A DNA stretch of 64,000 nt from Ferrimicrobium sp. (GCA_022690815.1 JALCZJ010000004.1:1-64000); one strand, 5' to 3'; shown: positions 1-12,729, numbered from the stretch's first letter. Program-made: numbers and translations. Notes: generated by a model not told the origin, from the letters alone.

Positions 1-392
<392 letters not shown>

Positions 393-574
393 AGCACATG
401 CCAACCCATCGCACATGGTTACGATTGACCGAATTCCGCTCAACGGATCCAGTGCCGATGGCAAGGCAGTCTCAAAGAAAGTGTCGAAGCCTGGCATCCC
501 TCTTCAGCTACAGTGTGACCAACGGTCGCGCACTTTGAGAATGAAAGAGCGAGCACGAGTAATCAACATAAGTA

Positions 575-3592
<3,018 letters not shown>

Positions 3593-3756
3593 CGTGCTCG
3601 CTCTTTCCTTCTCGTGTGTGCTGGCCAAACAACGTGACTAGGTAACACAGCATTGAGCAACATAATGTTGAGCAACATGACATAAACAAGACCCAAGCAG
3701 GCAAGATGAAGCAAGCTTGATTCAATCAAGTTCTGCATGCATCGCTAGCAAGCTTC

Positions 3757-3876
3757 GAGCGGTGGCAATAGCGGTGGGGAGACACCCGTTCCCATTCCGA
3801 ACACGACCAGTTAAGCCCACCTACGCCGATGGTACTTGGGGGGAGGCCCCCTGGGAGAGTAGGGCACTGCCGCTCG
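3757..3876 (+). rRNA. rrf: 5S ribosomal RNA
   Basis: About 120 nt, bounded by complementary ends (GAGCGGTGGC at the 5' side, CACTGCCGCTCG at the 3' side), with the conserved CATTCCGAACACG segment at about 3793-3806. It is the last gene of the rrn operon and lies about 165 bases after the 23S. The 23S-5S spacer carries the 11-mer TTGAGCAACAT twice (about 3653-3677). Confidence 0.95.
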
Positions 3877-3880
3877 TTTC

Positions 3881-3912
3881 ACAACCCCCCTCCACGTGAG
3901 GGGGGTTGTGCT
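3881..3912 (+). terminator. rRNA operon terminator
   Basis: Immediately after 5S, ACAACCCCCCT and AGGGGGGTTGT form a GC-rich stem closed by a short CCACGTG loop, followed by a weak T-rich stretch (CTGTTTTGG). Position and symmetry fit an intrinsic terminator of the rrn operon. Confidence 0.85.
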
Positions 3913-4480
3913 GTTTTGGGGGGTTGGGGGTTTCGAAGAGCAAGGTCGGAGTGGTCATGGTGGGGATGCGCCTGTGTCGCTTTCCTAGATTCGATTTGCC
4001 ATTAGTGGCATGGCGCCCTGATTTCATGGACCACATGCTCCCCTCTCGCTGATCGCGACGCGCTTTGGATAGTGGAGCCTTGTGGTTGTTTTGTGTTGGG
4101 CGGGCTGGCTGGACTTCCTGGTTGGCATGGTGCAAGGACCCAATTGCGCTGCAATGCTGGGGTAGCCATTGTATTGCGTGCCTGTGGCGATCGATTCTGC
4201 GTTGTGCACGTGCCGATATCGATCTCTCGGGTGCCGGTTAGCCTGCTACGGGGGGGTGATCTTGGCTGATTGATGAGGTAGCGAGGTTTGTCTGCTCGTA
4301 TGTAGAGGGATCGGCAGCGTGGGGTAGGTCGGTGGCGTGTGTTGAGGTTGGGGATCCTGGAGCGTTGGCCAGATGCGGTCGTGTTGTCTAAGGTCGTTTA
4401 GACAGGGCATACTCATTTGTTTTCGACATGGTGGTTAATGCAGGCTGAGGAGGTTACGGGATGCGACAGTTGGGTGGCGG
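3913..4480. other. Intergenic region without a convincing gene
   Basis: Between the rrn terminator and the DUF2269-like gene. G/T-rich sequence with only overlapping short frames in all phases; no RNA gene, repeat or clear promoter was recognised. Confidence 0.5.
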
Positions 4481-4963
4481 TTGGTGGTAGCTGCACGACA
4501 TACCTTATTGTTCCATGTTTTACTCTTGGGACATATTCTTGGTGCCATGACCCTTGTGGCCGGCGTGGTGTTCGCCGGGCTCGTGTTGATCCGGGCAAGG
4601 CGTGCGGGATCCGCCCTGGAGGTAGCAACGATCCTTGGACTCGCGCCAATTGGGGTGCTACTTGTCGTTGCGGGTGGAACCCTGGTGGGTGTCTGTGGGA
4701 TAGCGCTCGTTGGTGTTGGACACTTCGGCTTCGGCACCGGTTGGGTGGATGCCGCAATTGTCATCTATGCGATGGTTCTGGCTTTGGGTGGTCTTGGAGG
4801 GGCAATCCCGAAGAGGGCACGTTTGTTGGCGAAGGAGCTCGGTGGGGGTCCGGTGTCGCCCGAACTCCGAGGGCTTCTATGGGATCGATGGAGTCGGATT
4901 TACAACGATGCGGCACTGGTCTTGTTGATCGTGCTGGTCTGGCTGATGGTGTTCAAGCCTTGA
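4481..4963 (+). CDS. Four-helix integral membrane protein, DUF2269-like
   Basis: 160 aa. Four hydrophobic segments are visible: about 8-36, 45-75, 86-108 and the C-terminal helix 142-157 (ALVLLIVLVWLMVFKP). The opening with LLLGHILGAMTLVAGVVF resembles the DUF2269 family of small predicted integral membrane proteins, whose function is unknown. The start is a TTG at 4481; an in-frame GTG follows directly, and a purine-rich GAGGAGG at 4446-4452 is rather far upstream, so the exact start is uncertain. It stands alone between the rrn operon and an aldo/keto reductase. Confidence 0.75.
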   Translation: MVVAARHTLLFHVLLLGHILGAMTLVAGVVFAGLVLIRARRAGSALEVATILGLAPIGVLLVVAGGTLVGVCGIALVGVGHFGFGTGWVDAAIVIYAMVLALGGLGGAIPKRARLLAKELGGGPVSPELRGLLWDRWSRIYNDAALVLLIVLVWLMVFKP

Positions 4964-5170
4964 GTTGTCTGGCTGTCTTGAGCATACAGGGGTTGGCGGC
5001 GTGAGCTGCTGTTGCGGTGGCGGTCCCGATAGGTACATGCTTGCTCGCTTGAGGATGGCGGGTATGCATGGTAGGGTCAAGGTTAGGTCAGGCCAGCAGT
5101 GGCAATGTCCAAACCCCCAGCAGCCAATGACAGGGGTTATACGAGAGTGGGAGAGGCGGTTTGAGTCGCA

Positions 5171-6169
5171 ATGGGTAGTGAGGTAGTTCGGCTAGGTAAC
5201 ACAGGTCTCAAGGTCTCGCGGTTGTGCCTTGGGACGATGACGTTTGGCTTGCAAACCACAGAGGAGGATTCGATCCCGATCCTCAATCGAGCCTTCGATG
5301 CCGGAGTCTATTTCGTTGACACCGCTGACGTATACCCACTTGGGGGAGGTGTGCAGCTAGCAGGAACCACCGAAGAGATCGTTGGCCGTTGGCTCAAGGG
5401 CAAGCGTGACAAGGTTATTCTCGCCACCAAGTGTTTTGGTGCTACGGCAAAGGAGCCGTTTCATCAGGGGAATTCTCGTAAGCATATTTTCGATGCTGTT
5501 GATGCATCCCTGCGCCGGCTTAGGACCGATTACATCGACCTCTACCAGCTCCATCGCTTTGACCCTGATACCCCGGTTGAGGAGACCATGGGTGCTCTGA
5601 CTGATCTGGTCCATATGGGTAAAGTCCGCTATGTCGGGTGTTCAAACTACCCAGCGTACCGGTTGGCCAAAGCCAATGCGATGGCAGAGGGTCATGGGTG
5701 GGAGCGGTTCTCATCAGCTCAGCCGCGGTATAACCTGCTGTATCGGGTGATCGAGCGGGATCTTCTCGATCTCGCGAACGAAGATGGGATCGGCGTGATC
5801 CCCTACAATCCGATCGCTGGGGGCCTGTTGTCTGGCAAGCACAACCCAAAGGCCGCACCACCAGAGGGAACTAGGTTTAACTCGACTCCGGCGAGTGAAC
5901 TGTATCGCGAGCGCTACTGGCATGAGGAGTTGTTTGCCACCGTGGAGCAGCTCAAGGCTATCGCTCAGCGAGAAGGCGTCAGCCTTGTGACCTTGTCAGT
6001 TGCCTGGGTCATACGACAAGCGGGGATTACTTCGCCGATCATTGGGGCATCAAAGGTGTCCCAGCTGGATGACTCGCTGGCGGCACTTGACTACCGCGTC
6101 TCAGATGAGCTCAACGTGGAACTTCGTGGGTTGACTGAACGATACCTCAACGGTCCTTCGCTGGTCTAA
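5171..6169 (+). CDS. Aldo/keto reductase family oxidoreductase
   Basis: 332 aa, full length for the family. NADPH-dependent carbonyl reductases of this (beta/alpha)8-barrel family use an Asp-Tyr-Lys-His tetrad. Here Asp50 and Tyr55 lie in VDTADVYP, Lys88 in KVILATKCFG and His128 in LYQLHRFD. The conserved NADP-binding end, SPIIGASKVSQL, lies near residue 283. ATG start at 5171. The substrate cannot be read from the sequence. The look is that of the YajO/Tas-like (AKR11/12/13) branch. A monocistronic gene is likely; the next gene is about 65 bases downstream. Confidence 0.93.
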   Translation: MGSEVVRLGNTGLKVSRLCLGTMTFGLQTTEEDSIPILNRAFDAGVYFVDTADVYPLGGGVQLAGTTEEIVGRWLKGKRDKVILATKCFGATAKEPFHQGNSRKHIFDAVDASLRRLRTDYIDLYQLHRFDPDTPVEETMGALTDLVHMGKVRYVGCSNYPAYRLAKANAMAEGHGWERFSSAQPRYNLLYRVIERDLLDLANEDGIGVIPYNPIAGGLLSGKHNPKAAPPEGTRFNSTPASELYRERYWHEELFATVEQLKAIAQREGVSLVTLSVAWVIRQAGITSPIIGASKVSQLDDSLAALDYRVSDELNVELRGLTERYLNGPSLV

Positions 6170-6234
6170 GAAGGCGTGTATGGTGATCCCGAACTCCGGG
6201 GTGGCCAAGCGCTAGACTGACGCTTTAGGCGCGG

Positions 6235-6669
6235 GTGGAGGTGAACGTGGGTGAAATCTCAAAGGTGATAGGGCTGGTGCTGGTGCTGGTGGCGGCCGCA
6301 GGATTGGTTGTGAGCTTTGTCGTATGGCGTAAACGGCGTCAGCACACTGGGTTGATGATTTTGCGATCGGCTCTCCCATATCGTGAACAACAGCGGGAAG
6401 CCTACGGTCACCTTCGGGCGGGCACGGTGCCATCGGATCCATATCTTGCGAGCGTCGTGGTTGAGGTCGCACAGGCGACGGTTACCCAGTGGGACCCAAC
6501 TCCTATTATTTTCGCGATTGTCGTGGTGTTGCTTGTCGGGGAGTACCTTCTAAAACCCGCTGGTGACCTGATCTACTTCGGTGTGGCCTATGTCATCTTC
6601 GCGGCTTGGAACATCAATTGGAGGCGTAAAATGCGGGATCGGGCGCGCATGATTCTTGCAAGCTCGTGA
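6235..6669 (+). CDS. Small membrane protein, function unknown
   Basis: 144 aa from a GTG at 6235. One hydrophobic helix spans residues 9-31, followed by a basic stop-transfer RKRRQ. A second hydrophobic stretch runs at about 88-105 and a third at 112-124, then a very basic tail (NWRRKMRDRARM). This suggests three membrane passes with the positive tail inside. No family was recognised. Codon use matches the neighbours, so it is probably a real gene. Confidence 0.65.
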   Translation: MEVNVGEISKVIGLVLVLVAAAGLVVSFVVWRKRRQHTGLMILRSALPYREQQREAYGHLRAGTVPSDPYLASVVVEVAQATVTQWDPTPIIFAIVVVLLVGEYLLKPAGDLIYFGVAYVIFAAWNINWRRKMRDRARMILASS

Positions 6670-7083
6670 AACTGATCCTGAGCTAACCCGCGGTCGATCA
6701 TCGTAGATGAGTGCTCATCTTCGGCTTCGTGCGGGTTGGCTCGTGAGCCCTCATGTACGCTGCGATGTTCGAAGGGACCGAGGTTAAGGTCGAGCGGACA
6801 TGAGAACAGCCGGTGGTTTCGATCCTGCTACGCACCAGACAGCGGTCGATGAGATGGTGGCGAGCTCGGTGATCGCGGACAACATCGTTGGTCAGACGAC
6901 GCATCCTCCCAGTTACAAAATGATGCTCGTCGGGAGTTGGCGAGCTGCTGGTGTGGGGCCTATGTTGCTGGTGGTGTCGCGATCATGATCAGTGATCCGG
7001 CGGTGTTGGCGTTAAGCTGATGGTCAAAGACGTGAGACCGTAGCGGTTGCCCGCTACCCTTGCGGACGAAGAGAGGAGACATC
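6670..7083. other. Intergenic region
   Basis: About 410 bases before the AspH-like gene. Only short overlapping frames (for example 6800-6988) without a ribosome binding site or family signature. Nothing else recognised. Confidence 0.4.
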
Positions 7084-7899
7084 ATGACCAAAACATGGCA
7101 GGTGGCGTTACAGGAGGCACGCGACAACCTTCGATCGGCTGGAACCGATCTCAAGCAGGTACGAGAGGATCTCCGCGAAGCGGCACTCAACGGAGGTGAG
7201 GCTGCGATCTTTGGCCTCGAGGGTTGGCTGCTTCAGTCGTCGGTTGTGCCGACCACACCGTTCATGGACCCGGCTATTTTCCCGTGGACCCAGACGCTTG
7301 AGAACGGGTGGAAGGACATGCGCGAGGAGCTCGATGAGCTACTTGGACGTCGTGATGACCTACCGAACTTCCAGGACATCTCGCGTGATGTTGCTTCGAT
7401 CTCGGACGACGATCAGTGGAAGACCGTGTTCTTTATGGGATATGGGTATCGCTCCGAAGCGAACTGGAAGCGCTGCCCGAAGACGGCAGCACTACTCGAG
7501 CAGGTCCCAGGGTTGACGACGGCGTTTTTCTCGATCTTGAGCCCTGGCAAGCACCTACCGCCACATCGTGGCCCATATCGGGGTGTGTTGCGTTACCATC
7601 TGGGCTTGCGGGTGCCCGAGCCCAACGATCTCTGTGGCATCGAGGTTGGAGGCGAAACCCGGCACTGGGAGGAGGGCAAGAGTTTGCTCTTTGATGATGG
7701 CTATCAGCACAGCGCCTGGAATGACTCGACGGAGCTGCGGGCTGTCTTGTTCCTTGATGTCGTGCGTCCGTTGTCTGGTGCCGCCAAGGTTGCCAATGAT
7801 GCCTTGCTGAAGGCTATCGCATACTCACCGTTCTTGCGAGACGCGAAGAAACGTCATGAGGCGTGGGAGCGTCGGTTTGAGGGCAGCATTCGCCAATAG
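7084..7899 (+). CDS. Aspartyl/asparaginyl beta-hydroxylase family dioxygenase
   Basis: 271 aa. The AspH/LpxO-type domain covers roughly residues 120-235. The 2-oxoglutarate/Fe(II) signature is visible as HRGPYRGVLRYHLGLRVP (first His ligand and the Arg/Tyr/His group), then LLFDDGYQHSAWN (second His ligand) and ELRAVLFLDVVRP (the Arg that binds 2-oxoglutarate). The N-terminal 60 residues are helical and lack homology I can name. I chose ATG 7084, preceded by GAGAGGAG at 7069-7078, over the upstream in-frame ATG at 7060. The substrate is unknown; family members hydroxylate protein Asp/Asn or lipid A acyl chains. Confidence 0.88.
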   Translation: MTKTWQVALQEARDNLRSAGTDLKQVREDLREAALNGGEAAIFGLEGWLLQSSVVPTTPFMDPAIFPWTQTLENGWKDMREELDELLGRRDDLPNFQDISRDVASISDDDQWKTVFFMGYGYRSEANWKRCPKTAALLEQVPGLTTAFFSILSPGKHLPPHRGPYRGVLRYHLGLRVPEPNDLCGIEVGGETRHWEEGKSLLFDDGYQHSAWNDSTELRAVLFLDVVRPLSGAAKVANDALLKAIAYSPFLRDAKKRHEAWERRFEGSIRQ

Positions 7900-7955
7900 C
7901 GCTCAGCATTGGATCCAATGAATCCACTCCTTGCGAAAGGTGATGAATTGCGGTG

Positions 7956-7984
7956 TTGACACGCGTGTCGCGATGGCTTAGGAT
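7956..7984 (+). promoter_or_regulatory. Sigma70-type promoter of the glpABCP operon
   Basis: TTGACA at 7956-7961 and TAGGAT at 7979-7984, separated by exactly 17 bases. Transcription would start near 7991, so the downstream hairpin at 8033 lies inside the leader RNA. Confidence 0.75.
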
Positions 7985-8032
7985 GAGGTCTAGTCGTTGT
8001 TGACTGCTAGGCGTGGCGTAAGATTATTGAGA

Positions 8033-8061
8033 GCCCGACAGCATCTGCTGTCGGGCTTTTT
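8033..8061 (+). terminator. Leader terminator of the glpABCP operon (candidate GlpP target)
   Basis: A perfect 10-bp stem, GCCCGACAGC with GCTGTCGGGC, closed by ATCT and followed by five T residues. It lies about 45 nt downstream of the predicted transcription start and 39 nt before the glpA start codon, so it would end transcription before the operon. In Bacillus, GlpP with glycerol 3-phosphate prevents termination at such leaders; a GlpP homologue is encoded in this same operon. That this hairpin is its target is inference. Confidence 0.8.
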
Positions 8062-8099
8062 GTGTTTTCTCCTGGTAGCGATCATGGAGGGGAGCAGAG

Positions 8100-9566
8100 A
8101 TGAAGGTGGTGGTCATTGGAGCTGGTGCAACCGGGCTCGGTGTTGCTTGGGATCTGACGCTGCGCGGCATTGAGGTCGTCGTTCTCGAGGCGAACGAGAT
8201 CGGATCAGGAACCTCGGGCCGGTTTCATGGACTCCTGCACAGCGGTGGGCGCTACCTCGTGACCGATCCAAACGCGGCCAAGGAGTGCTACCTAGAGAAC
8301 CAGCTCCTGCGCCAACTCGCACCCGATGCGGTCGTCCCAACTGGGGGGTACTTCGTCAAGAAGTATGGTGACGACGATGGTTTTGAGCAGCGTTGGTTAG
8401 ATCAAGCTGATGAGCTCGAGGTGCCGATCCATGCCGCAGATTTGAAGCAACTGCGACAGGAGCTACCAATGCTGGCGCCGGATGTCGAGCGAGCCTACTG
8501 GGTTCCCGATGGCGTACTCGAGGGGTTCAAGATGCTGGCGACACTGGTAGATGCGCTGGAATCAAGAGGGTCAAGCCTGCGTGACCATACCCGGGCCATC
8601 GGCCTCCGTGTGGCTGGTGGACGGGTCACCGGTGTCAAGGTTGAGGGTCGTGACGGGAGTCGGGTACTTGACTGTGATGCGGTAGTCAACACCGCTGGCC
8701 CATGGGCAGGTCTTGTCGCACGCGATTGGGGACTCGATATCAAGGTCCAACCGTCGTATGGACTGATGTTGATCTTTGCAAACCGGCGACTTGACGTGGT
8801 TGTCAACCGATTGAAGTCTCCAAGCGATGGTGACATCTTCGTGCCACACCAGGAGGTGGTGATCCTCGGTACCACTGATGTTGCCCAGCCCGAACCGGAG
8901 GCGCCCGAGCCTGATCGGAGCGAGGCGATTCGATTGATGGGGCTCGGTCGCGAGTTAATCCCCGATCTGGAACATTGGCGGGTGTTACGTGGCTTCAACG
9001 GGGTTCGACCGCTGTACGAGCCCTCGGGTCTCACCGGGGATTCACGGACGGTCTCTCGGGATTTTGCCGTTCTCGATCACGGGGATAGCGATGGACTGGT
9101 GGGTGCCTTCTCGGTGCTCGGTGGCAAGTGGACCACGTTTCGGTTGATGGGAGAGACGCTGGGTGACCAGCTGGTCAAGACTATGCAGGTGGATGCGCCC
9201 GCGCAAAGTCGCGTGACGCCGATCCGTGAGAAGCAGGCAACGGCTAGCCAGCGTCGCGATCCCCAAGAACGAGGTGTTCTCCTGTGCGAGTGCGAACAGG
9301 TCTACGAGGCGGACTTAGGGTCAGCCACGGGCTCTCAAACCCAGGAACGCTTTGCTACCTGGTTCTCAATGGGGCCGTGTCAGGGCACCTTCTGTGCCCA
9401 TCGGGTGTTGGGTCGACGTTCTCCAGCGAGTTTTACCGAGGAGCTCTTGGCGCTGCGACGTGAGCGTGAACATGGTCTTGATGTCGTGGGTTGGGGCTCG
9501 AACGCTCGTCTGATCGCGTTGGAGCAGGCGAGTGCCACTCAGGCACTTGGAGAGGAGCTTCGATGA
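8100..9566 (+). CDS. glpA: Glycerol-3-phosphate dehydrogenase subunit A (FAD, GlpA type)
   Basis: 488 aa. It oxidises glycerol 3-phosphate to dihydroxyacetone phosphate at the membrane as part of a GlpABC complex. The FAD-binding GAGATG is at residues 7-12, followed by the DAO-type core with SGRFHGLLHSGGRY and GGKWTTFR. Unlike aerobic GlpD it carries the C-terminal BFD-like iron-sulfur domain of GlpA: CEC at about 395-397 and GPCQGTFC near 425. GlpB and GlpC follow directly, supporting the three-subunit quinone-reducing form. ATG 8100 follows GGAGGGGAGCAG. The stop overlaps the glpB start (ATGA), suggesting translational coupling. Confidence 0.95.
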   Translation: MKVVVIGAGATGLGVAWDLTLRGIEVVVLEANEIGSGTSGRFHGLLHSGGRYLVTDPNAAKECYLENQLLRQLAPDAVVPTGGYFVKKYGDDDGFEQRWLDQADELEVPIHAADLKQLRQELPMLAPDVERAYWVPDGVLEGFKMLATLVDALESRGSSLRDHTRAIGLRVAGGRVTGVKVEGRDGSRVLDCDAVVNTAGPWAGLVARDWGLDIKVQPSYGLMLIFANRRLDVVVNRLKSPSDGDIFVPHQEVVILGTTDVAQPEPEAPEPDRSEAIRLMGLGRELIPDLEHWRVLRGFNGVRPLYEPSGLTGDSRTVSRDFAVLDHGDSDGLVGAFSVLGGKWTTFRLMGETLGDQLVKTMQVDAPAQSRVTPIREKQATASQRRDPQERGVLLCECEQVYEADLGSATGSQTQERFATWFSMGPCQGTFCAHRVLGRRSPASFTEELLALRREREHGLDVVGWGSNARLIALEQASATQALGEELR

Positions 9567-10696
9567 CGGCGAGCGCAATCGTCATTGGACGCGGCCCCGC
9601 CGGCCTCCTTGGCGCCAGCCTGTTGCGCCAGCGTGGTTATGAGGTCACTATTATCGCTGATGGACAAGGAACGCTCGCGATGTGGTCGGGCGATTTCAGC
9701 TTTACAACGACACCAGGTGCCTTCGAGACGTTCCCGATCCAGCGTTCTCTGACCGACTGGTTGGGCGCCTTTGGTGACGTGGTAGGGCTGTTTGCTAACT
9801 TTGGTGTTGCTCTTGAACGTTTTGATGAGAAGGTGGTGGCACGCACGGTAACGGCAACGGGCAATCTTCGTCCAACGTTTCTGGTGCCAAGCTGGCAGTA
9901 TGCGAGCCTCGAACCCGAGGATCTGATCATCGTCGGGGTGGATGGGCTCGCTGATTCGATCGTCGAGGCTCAGGCGGCCAATTACCGTGCCCAGACTGGA
10001 CGCCAGGCCATCGAGGTCCGGCTTGCTCGTCCATCGGGGTGGGACGAGAGCTGGGGCGCGATCCGATTTGCAAGCTATCTTGATGCCGATGCAGGCCTCA
10101 CTTGGCTGCGCCAAGAGTTGATCAAGGGTCTTCGCTCTTGTGCCCGTGATCTGGGGGTGATCGTGCCACAGATCGTCGGACTCGAGCGGACGACCTACCT
10201 GCTTGGCCGTCTCTCTGAGGAGGTAGGGCGCCCGATCAGGGAGTTCCCGCTCCTGTCCCCGAGCGTGGGTGGTGTACGAATTCGGGATCGTTGGGAGCAG
10301 TCGCTCCGCCGAGATGGCGTGCATTTTATCAGTGGCCATGTCGTCAAGGTCACGCCAACCGCGACGGTGACGACCGCTGATGGCAGGAGCTTTGGCGGCG
10401 ATTATGTGCTGCTCGCAACCGGTGGGGTGCTTGGCGGTGGGGCCCGAGTAACCGTCGATGGCGCGATCATCGACGAGCTCGTCAACCGCGAGATCGGCCA
10501 GATGCACAGCATCAACGATCTCGATCGGGTCGGGCACGACGAGATCGACTGTCTTGGTAGCGGTCGCGTGCTTGCGATCGGGCGAGCGCTTGGAGGCTGG
10601 AATCCGAATCGGGATCATAATGGCGGAGCCATGGTGGTTGGATCGGTCCGGATGGCCCTTGGAATGATCGAGGAGGGTACCCGTGAAGCGCTTTGA
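9563..10696 (+). CDS. glpB: Glycerol-3-phosphate dehydrogenase subunit B
   Basis: 377 aa. The N-terminal dinucleotide-binding motif GRGPAGLLGASLL and the C-terminal ATGGVLGGG, followed by a GRALGGWNPNRDHNGGA segment, fit GlpB, the FMN-associated subunit that links GlpA to the membrane subunit. ATG 9563 overlaps the glpA stop by four bases; a longer in-frame extension from 9491 lies inside glpA and is unlikely to be translated. The 3' end overlaps glpC by 14 bases. Position between glpA and glpC is the strongest support. Confidence 0.92.
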   Translation: MTASAIVIGRGPAGLLGASLLRQRGYEVTIIADGQGTLAMWSGDFSFTTTPGAFETFPIQRSLTDWLGAFGDVVGLFANFGVALERFDEKVVARTVTATGNLRPTFLVPSWQYASLEPEDLIIVGVDGLADSIVEAQAANYRAQTGRQAIEVRLARPSGWDESWGAIRFASYLDADAGLTWLRQELIKGLRSCARDLGVIVPQIVGLERTTYLLGRLSEEVGRPIREFPLLSPSVGGVRIRDRWEQSLRRDGVHFISGHVVKVTPTATVTTADGRSFGGDYVLLATGGVLGGGARVTVDGAIIDELVNREIGQMHSINDLDRVGHDEIDCLGSGRVLAIGRALGGWNPNRDHNGGAMVVGSVRMALGMIEEGTREAL

Positions 10697-11849
10697 CTTT
10701 GAGGATGCCTGTATCAAGTGTGCGATTTGTGTGACGGCCTGTCCGGTCTACCGAGTCGATCAGCAGTTTCCTGGTCCAAAAGCCCTTGGCCCCGACTGGT
10801 ATCGACGGTTTCAGGCTGGTGACGATGCGGCGATGGCCCACGTCAACGACTGCACGTTTTGCCAGCTGTGTGAGGATGCCTGCCCGGTCGGGGTGCCAAT
10901 TGCGCATTTGATCGCCGAGCACAAGCAACACGCCCCAAAGTCGACCCGACTGATGTTAAGAGATTACCTGTTGACCCATCCCCAGTGGTTGGCCATGGCG
11001 CCTGGACTCGTCAAGTTGCCAAAGCCACTTGGTGTCCCGTTCGGCGTCAGCGCCACGACACAGTGGCCATCTCCATCGCCGATCAAGCGGTCCTATCGGC
11101 AGCGCAAGGTGCGGCCAGATAAGAACAAGCCAAGGGTAGGCATCTTCGTCGATTGTTTCACCCGTGGCTTTGATTCAGAGACGCTCACCGGCGCAATGGC
11201 AGTGCTCGAACGTCTGGGCTTTGCACCGGTTGCTTTGCCGGCGGCGAGTCATTGTTGCGGGGCGGCAGCGTATGCCTCAGGCCTGCTCGGCGAGGCCGAG
11301 CGGACAGCCAACGTCACCTACCGGGCACTACGGCGTGGAGCTGCACACCTTGAGGCAATCGTGACCTTGAACGCCACCTGTGACGATACCCTGCGCATCG
11401 AGTGGCCTCGCTACTTCAGGCTGGAGCTAGCGACCCCTATCGTTCCCTTTGTGGAGTTTGTCCTCGACCACGCCAGTCCTGGATTCTTTTCCCAGTTGCG
11501 CGCCAATCATCAAGACGAGGTACTCTACACCCATGCCACCTGCCGTTCAAAGGTGGCGCGTGGGGAGGGTTCACTAATGTCGCTGATCGAACGGGCGAGC
11601 GAGCAGATGCCTCGGATTCTTGAGATCAACTGCTGTGGCGCCGCTGGCTCCTATGCGTTTAAATCCGAGCATACCGAGGTCGCGAAGGCGCTGGGAAGAC
11701 GGGCCAACGAGGTTATCGATGGACCGGGTATCATCTTGACCGATAGTGGCACCTGTGCAATTCACTTGGAAGAGCTCACCGGTCACCGCACCCTCCATCC
11801 GGCACGGTGGATGGCAGCCCAGCTCGAGCACGCAGCGGTGCTCAGGTGA
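10683..11849 (+). CDS. glpC: Glycerol-3-phosphate dehydrogenase subunit C (iron-sulfur, membrane anchor)
   Basis: 388 aa from GTG 10683. Two 4Fe-4S ferredoxin motifs sit near the N-terminus (CIKCAICVTACP at residues 10-21 and CTFCQLCEDACP at about 57-68). Two CCG domains follow, with SHCCGAAAY near 189 and NCCGAAGSY near 315. This is the architecture of GlpC and related heterodisulfide-reductase-like electron carriers, which pass electrons from GlpAB to quinone. Its start lies inside glpB and its end overlaps the GTG of glpP, so A, B, C and P form one tightly coupled operon. Confidence 0.94.
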   Translation: MKRFDFEDACIKCAICVTACPVYRVDQQFPGPKALGPDWYRRFQAGDDAAMAHVNDCTFCQLCEDACPVGVPIAHLIAEHKQHAPKSTRLMLRDYLLTHPQWLAMAPGLVKLPKPLGVPFGVSATTQWPSPSPIKRSYRQRKVRPDKNKPRVGIFVDCFTRGFDSETLTGAMAVLERLGFAPVALPAASHCCGAAAYASGLLGEAERTANVTYRALRRGAAHLEAIVTLNATCDDTLRIEWPRYFRLELATPIVPFVEFVLDHASPGFFSQLRANHQDEVLYTHATCRSKVARGEGSLMSLIERASEQMPRILEINCCGAAGSYAFKSEHTEVAKALGRRANEVIDGPGIILTDSGTCAIHLEELTGHRTLHPARWMAAQLEHAAVLR

Positions 11850-12436
11850 ACGCTCAACCGCAGATGATCTCGCCGGACATGATTCCGAAGGTGATCTTTG
11901 CTGCCCGGGACCCTGCTGATGTGCTCACGGTGGTCTCCGACATGGAGCCGACCTGGGTTTTTCTCTTAGGCGGGAATGGCAGAGAGGTGCTCGGTGCCTC
12001 CAAGTTGTTGAGCGAGCGAGGGTTTTGTGTCTTTGTCCATGTCGACATGTTACGTGGCATCACCAATGACACCCAAGGCATTGCGTTGCTGGCGAGTCTT
12101 GGACACCCAGCCGGGATCATCACCACCCATCCGTCGGCGGCGATAGCGGCCAAGAAGGCTGGCCTGCTCACCATCGAGCGGATCTTTCTGCTGGATTCCT
12201 CATCGGTTGAGTCTGGCCTGCGCAACGTCGCTAGAACCGAGCCCGATGCGGTTGAGGTCCTACCGGGAGTCCTGCCTGAGCAGATCACACGGGTTGCAGA
12301 CGCGATTGACGTGCCATTGATCGCAGGTGGGTTGATCACCCAGATGGGCCAGGTGGTGGCGGCGCACAAGGCTGGGGCCTTAGGGGTGTCGACGAGTACC
12401 ATCCGCCTCCTCGCTGAGGCGCAGGGATTGGGTTAG
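11846..12436 (+). CDS. glpP: Glycerol-3-phosphate-responsive antiterminator, GlpP family
   Basis: 196 aa, close to the 192 aa of Bacillus GlpP. Family hallmarks: HVDMLRGI near residue 65, GIITTHPSAAIAAKKAGL, ERIFLLDSSS, PDAVEVLPGVLPEQI, then IAGGLI near 160 and GALGVSTST near 180. In Bacillus subtilis, GlpP binds glycerol 3-phosphate and leader mRNA of glpD and glpFK and lets transcription pass a leader terminator. Both glycerol operons here have such terminators (8033-8061, 13166-13198). The GTG start at 11846 shares bases with the glpC stop (GTGA); ATG 11864 is an alternative. Making it part of the operon it would control implies positive autoregulation. Confidence 0.9.
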   Translation: MNAQPQMISPDMIPKVIFAARDPADVLTVVSDMEPTWVFLLGGNGREVLGASKLLSERGFCVFVHVDMLRGITNDTQGIALLASLGHPAGIITTHPSAAIAAKKAGLLTIERIFLLDSSSVESGLRNVARTEPDAVEVLPGVLPEQITRVADAIDVPLIAGGLITQMGQVVAAHKAGALGVSTSTIRLLAEAQGLG

Positions 12437-12448
12437 TAGGGAGGGTTC

Positions 12449-12715
12449 ATGCAACAATGTCGATTACGGGTCATCGATCCCTCGGGACTTCATGCCCGGC
12501 CGGCGGCACGTTTGGTCAAGGCGATGCATGGGGCTGGGGTGGTCGGTACCATCGCTAAGGGCGATCGTTCGGCAAACGTGCAAAGCATCCTGGAGATCCT
12601 GGCGCTCGGCATCGACCAGGGAGACGTTGTCGTCGTTGAGCTCAGCGATGAGGCTGGTCCGGTACTTGAGACGCTTGGTGATCTATTGGAAGTGACCGAT
12701 GATGTCGATGATTGA
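12449..12715 (+). CDS. HPr-like phosphocarrier protein
   Basis: 88 aa, the normal size of HPr. The active-site His15 lies in SGLHARPAARLV. Ser46, the site used by HPr kinase in Firmicutes, is also present (VQSILEILALG). It receives phosphate from EI and passes it to EIIA-type domains. In this locus the likely acceptor is DhaM, because no sugar EII is visible and EI and DhaM lie in the facing operon. It starts 12 bases after glpP with GGGAGGG ahead of ATG 12449. Whether Ser46 is ever phosphorylated is unknown; no HPr kinase is in the window. Confidence 0.92.
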   Translation: MQQCRLRVIDPSGLHARPAARLVKAMHGAGVVGTIAKGDRSANVQSILEILALGIDQGDVVVVELSDEAGPVLETLGDLLEVTDDVDD

Positions 12716-12729
12716 TGAGTTTGTTCGAG

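Noticed and set aside
4417-5004. 195-codon forward frame overlapping the DUF2269-like gene
   Set aside because: Shadow frame; the 160-aa frame has the membrane-protein pattern and codon use.
9539-10717. 392-codon reverse frame opposite glpB
   Set aside because: Antisense shadow of a clear GlpB gene with no family features.
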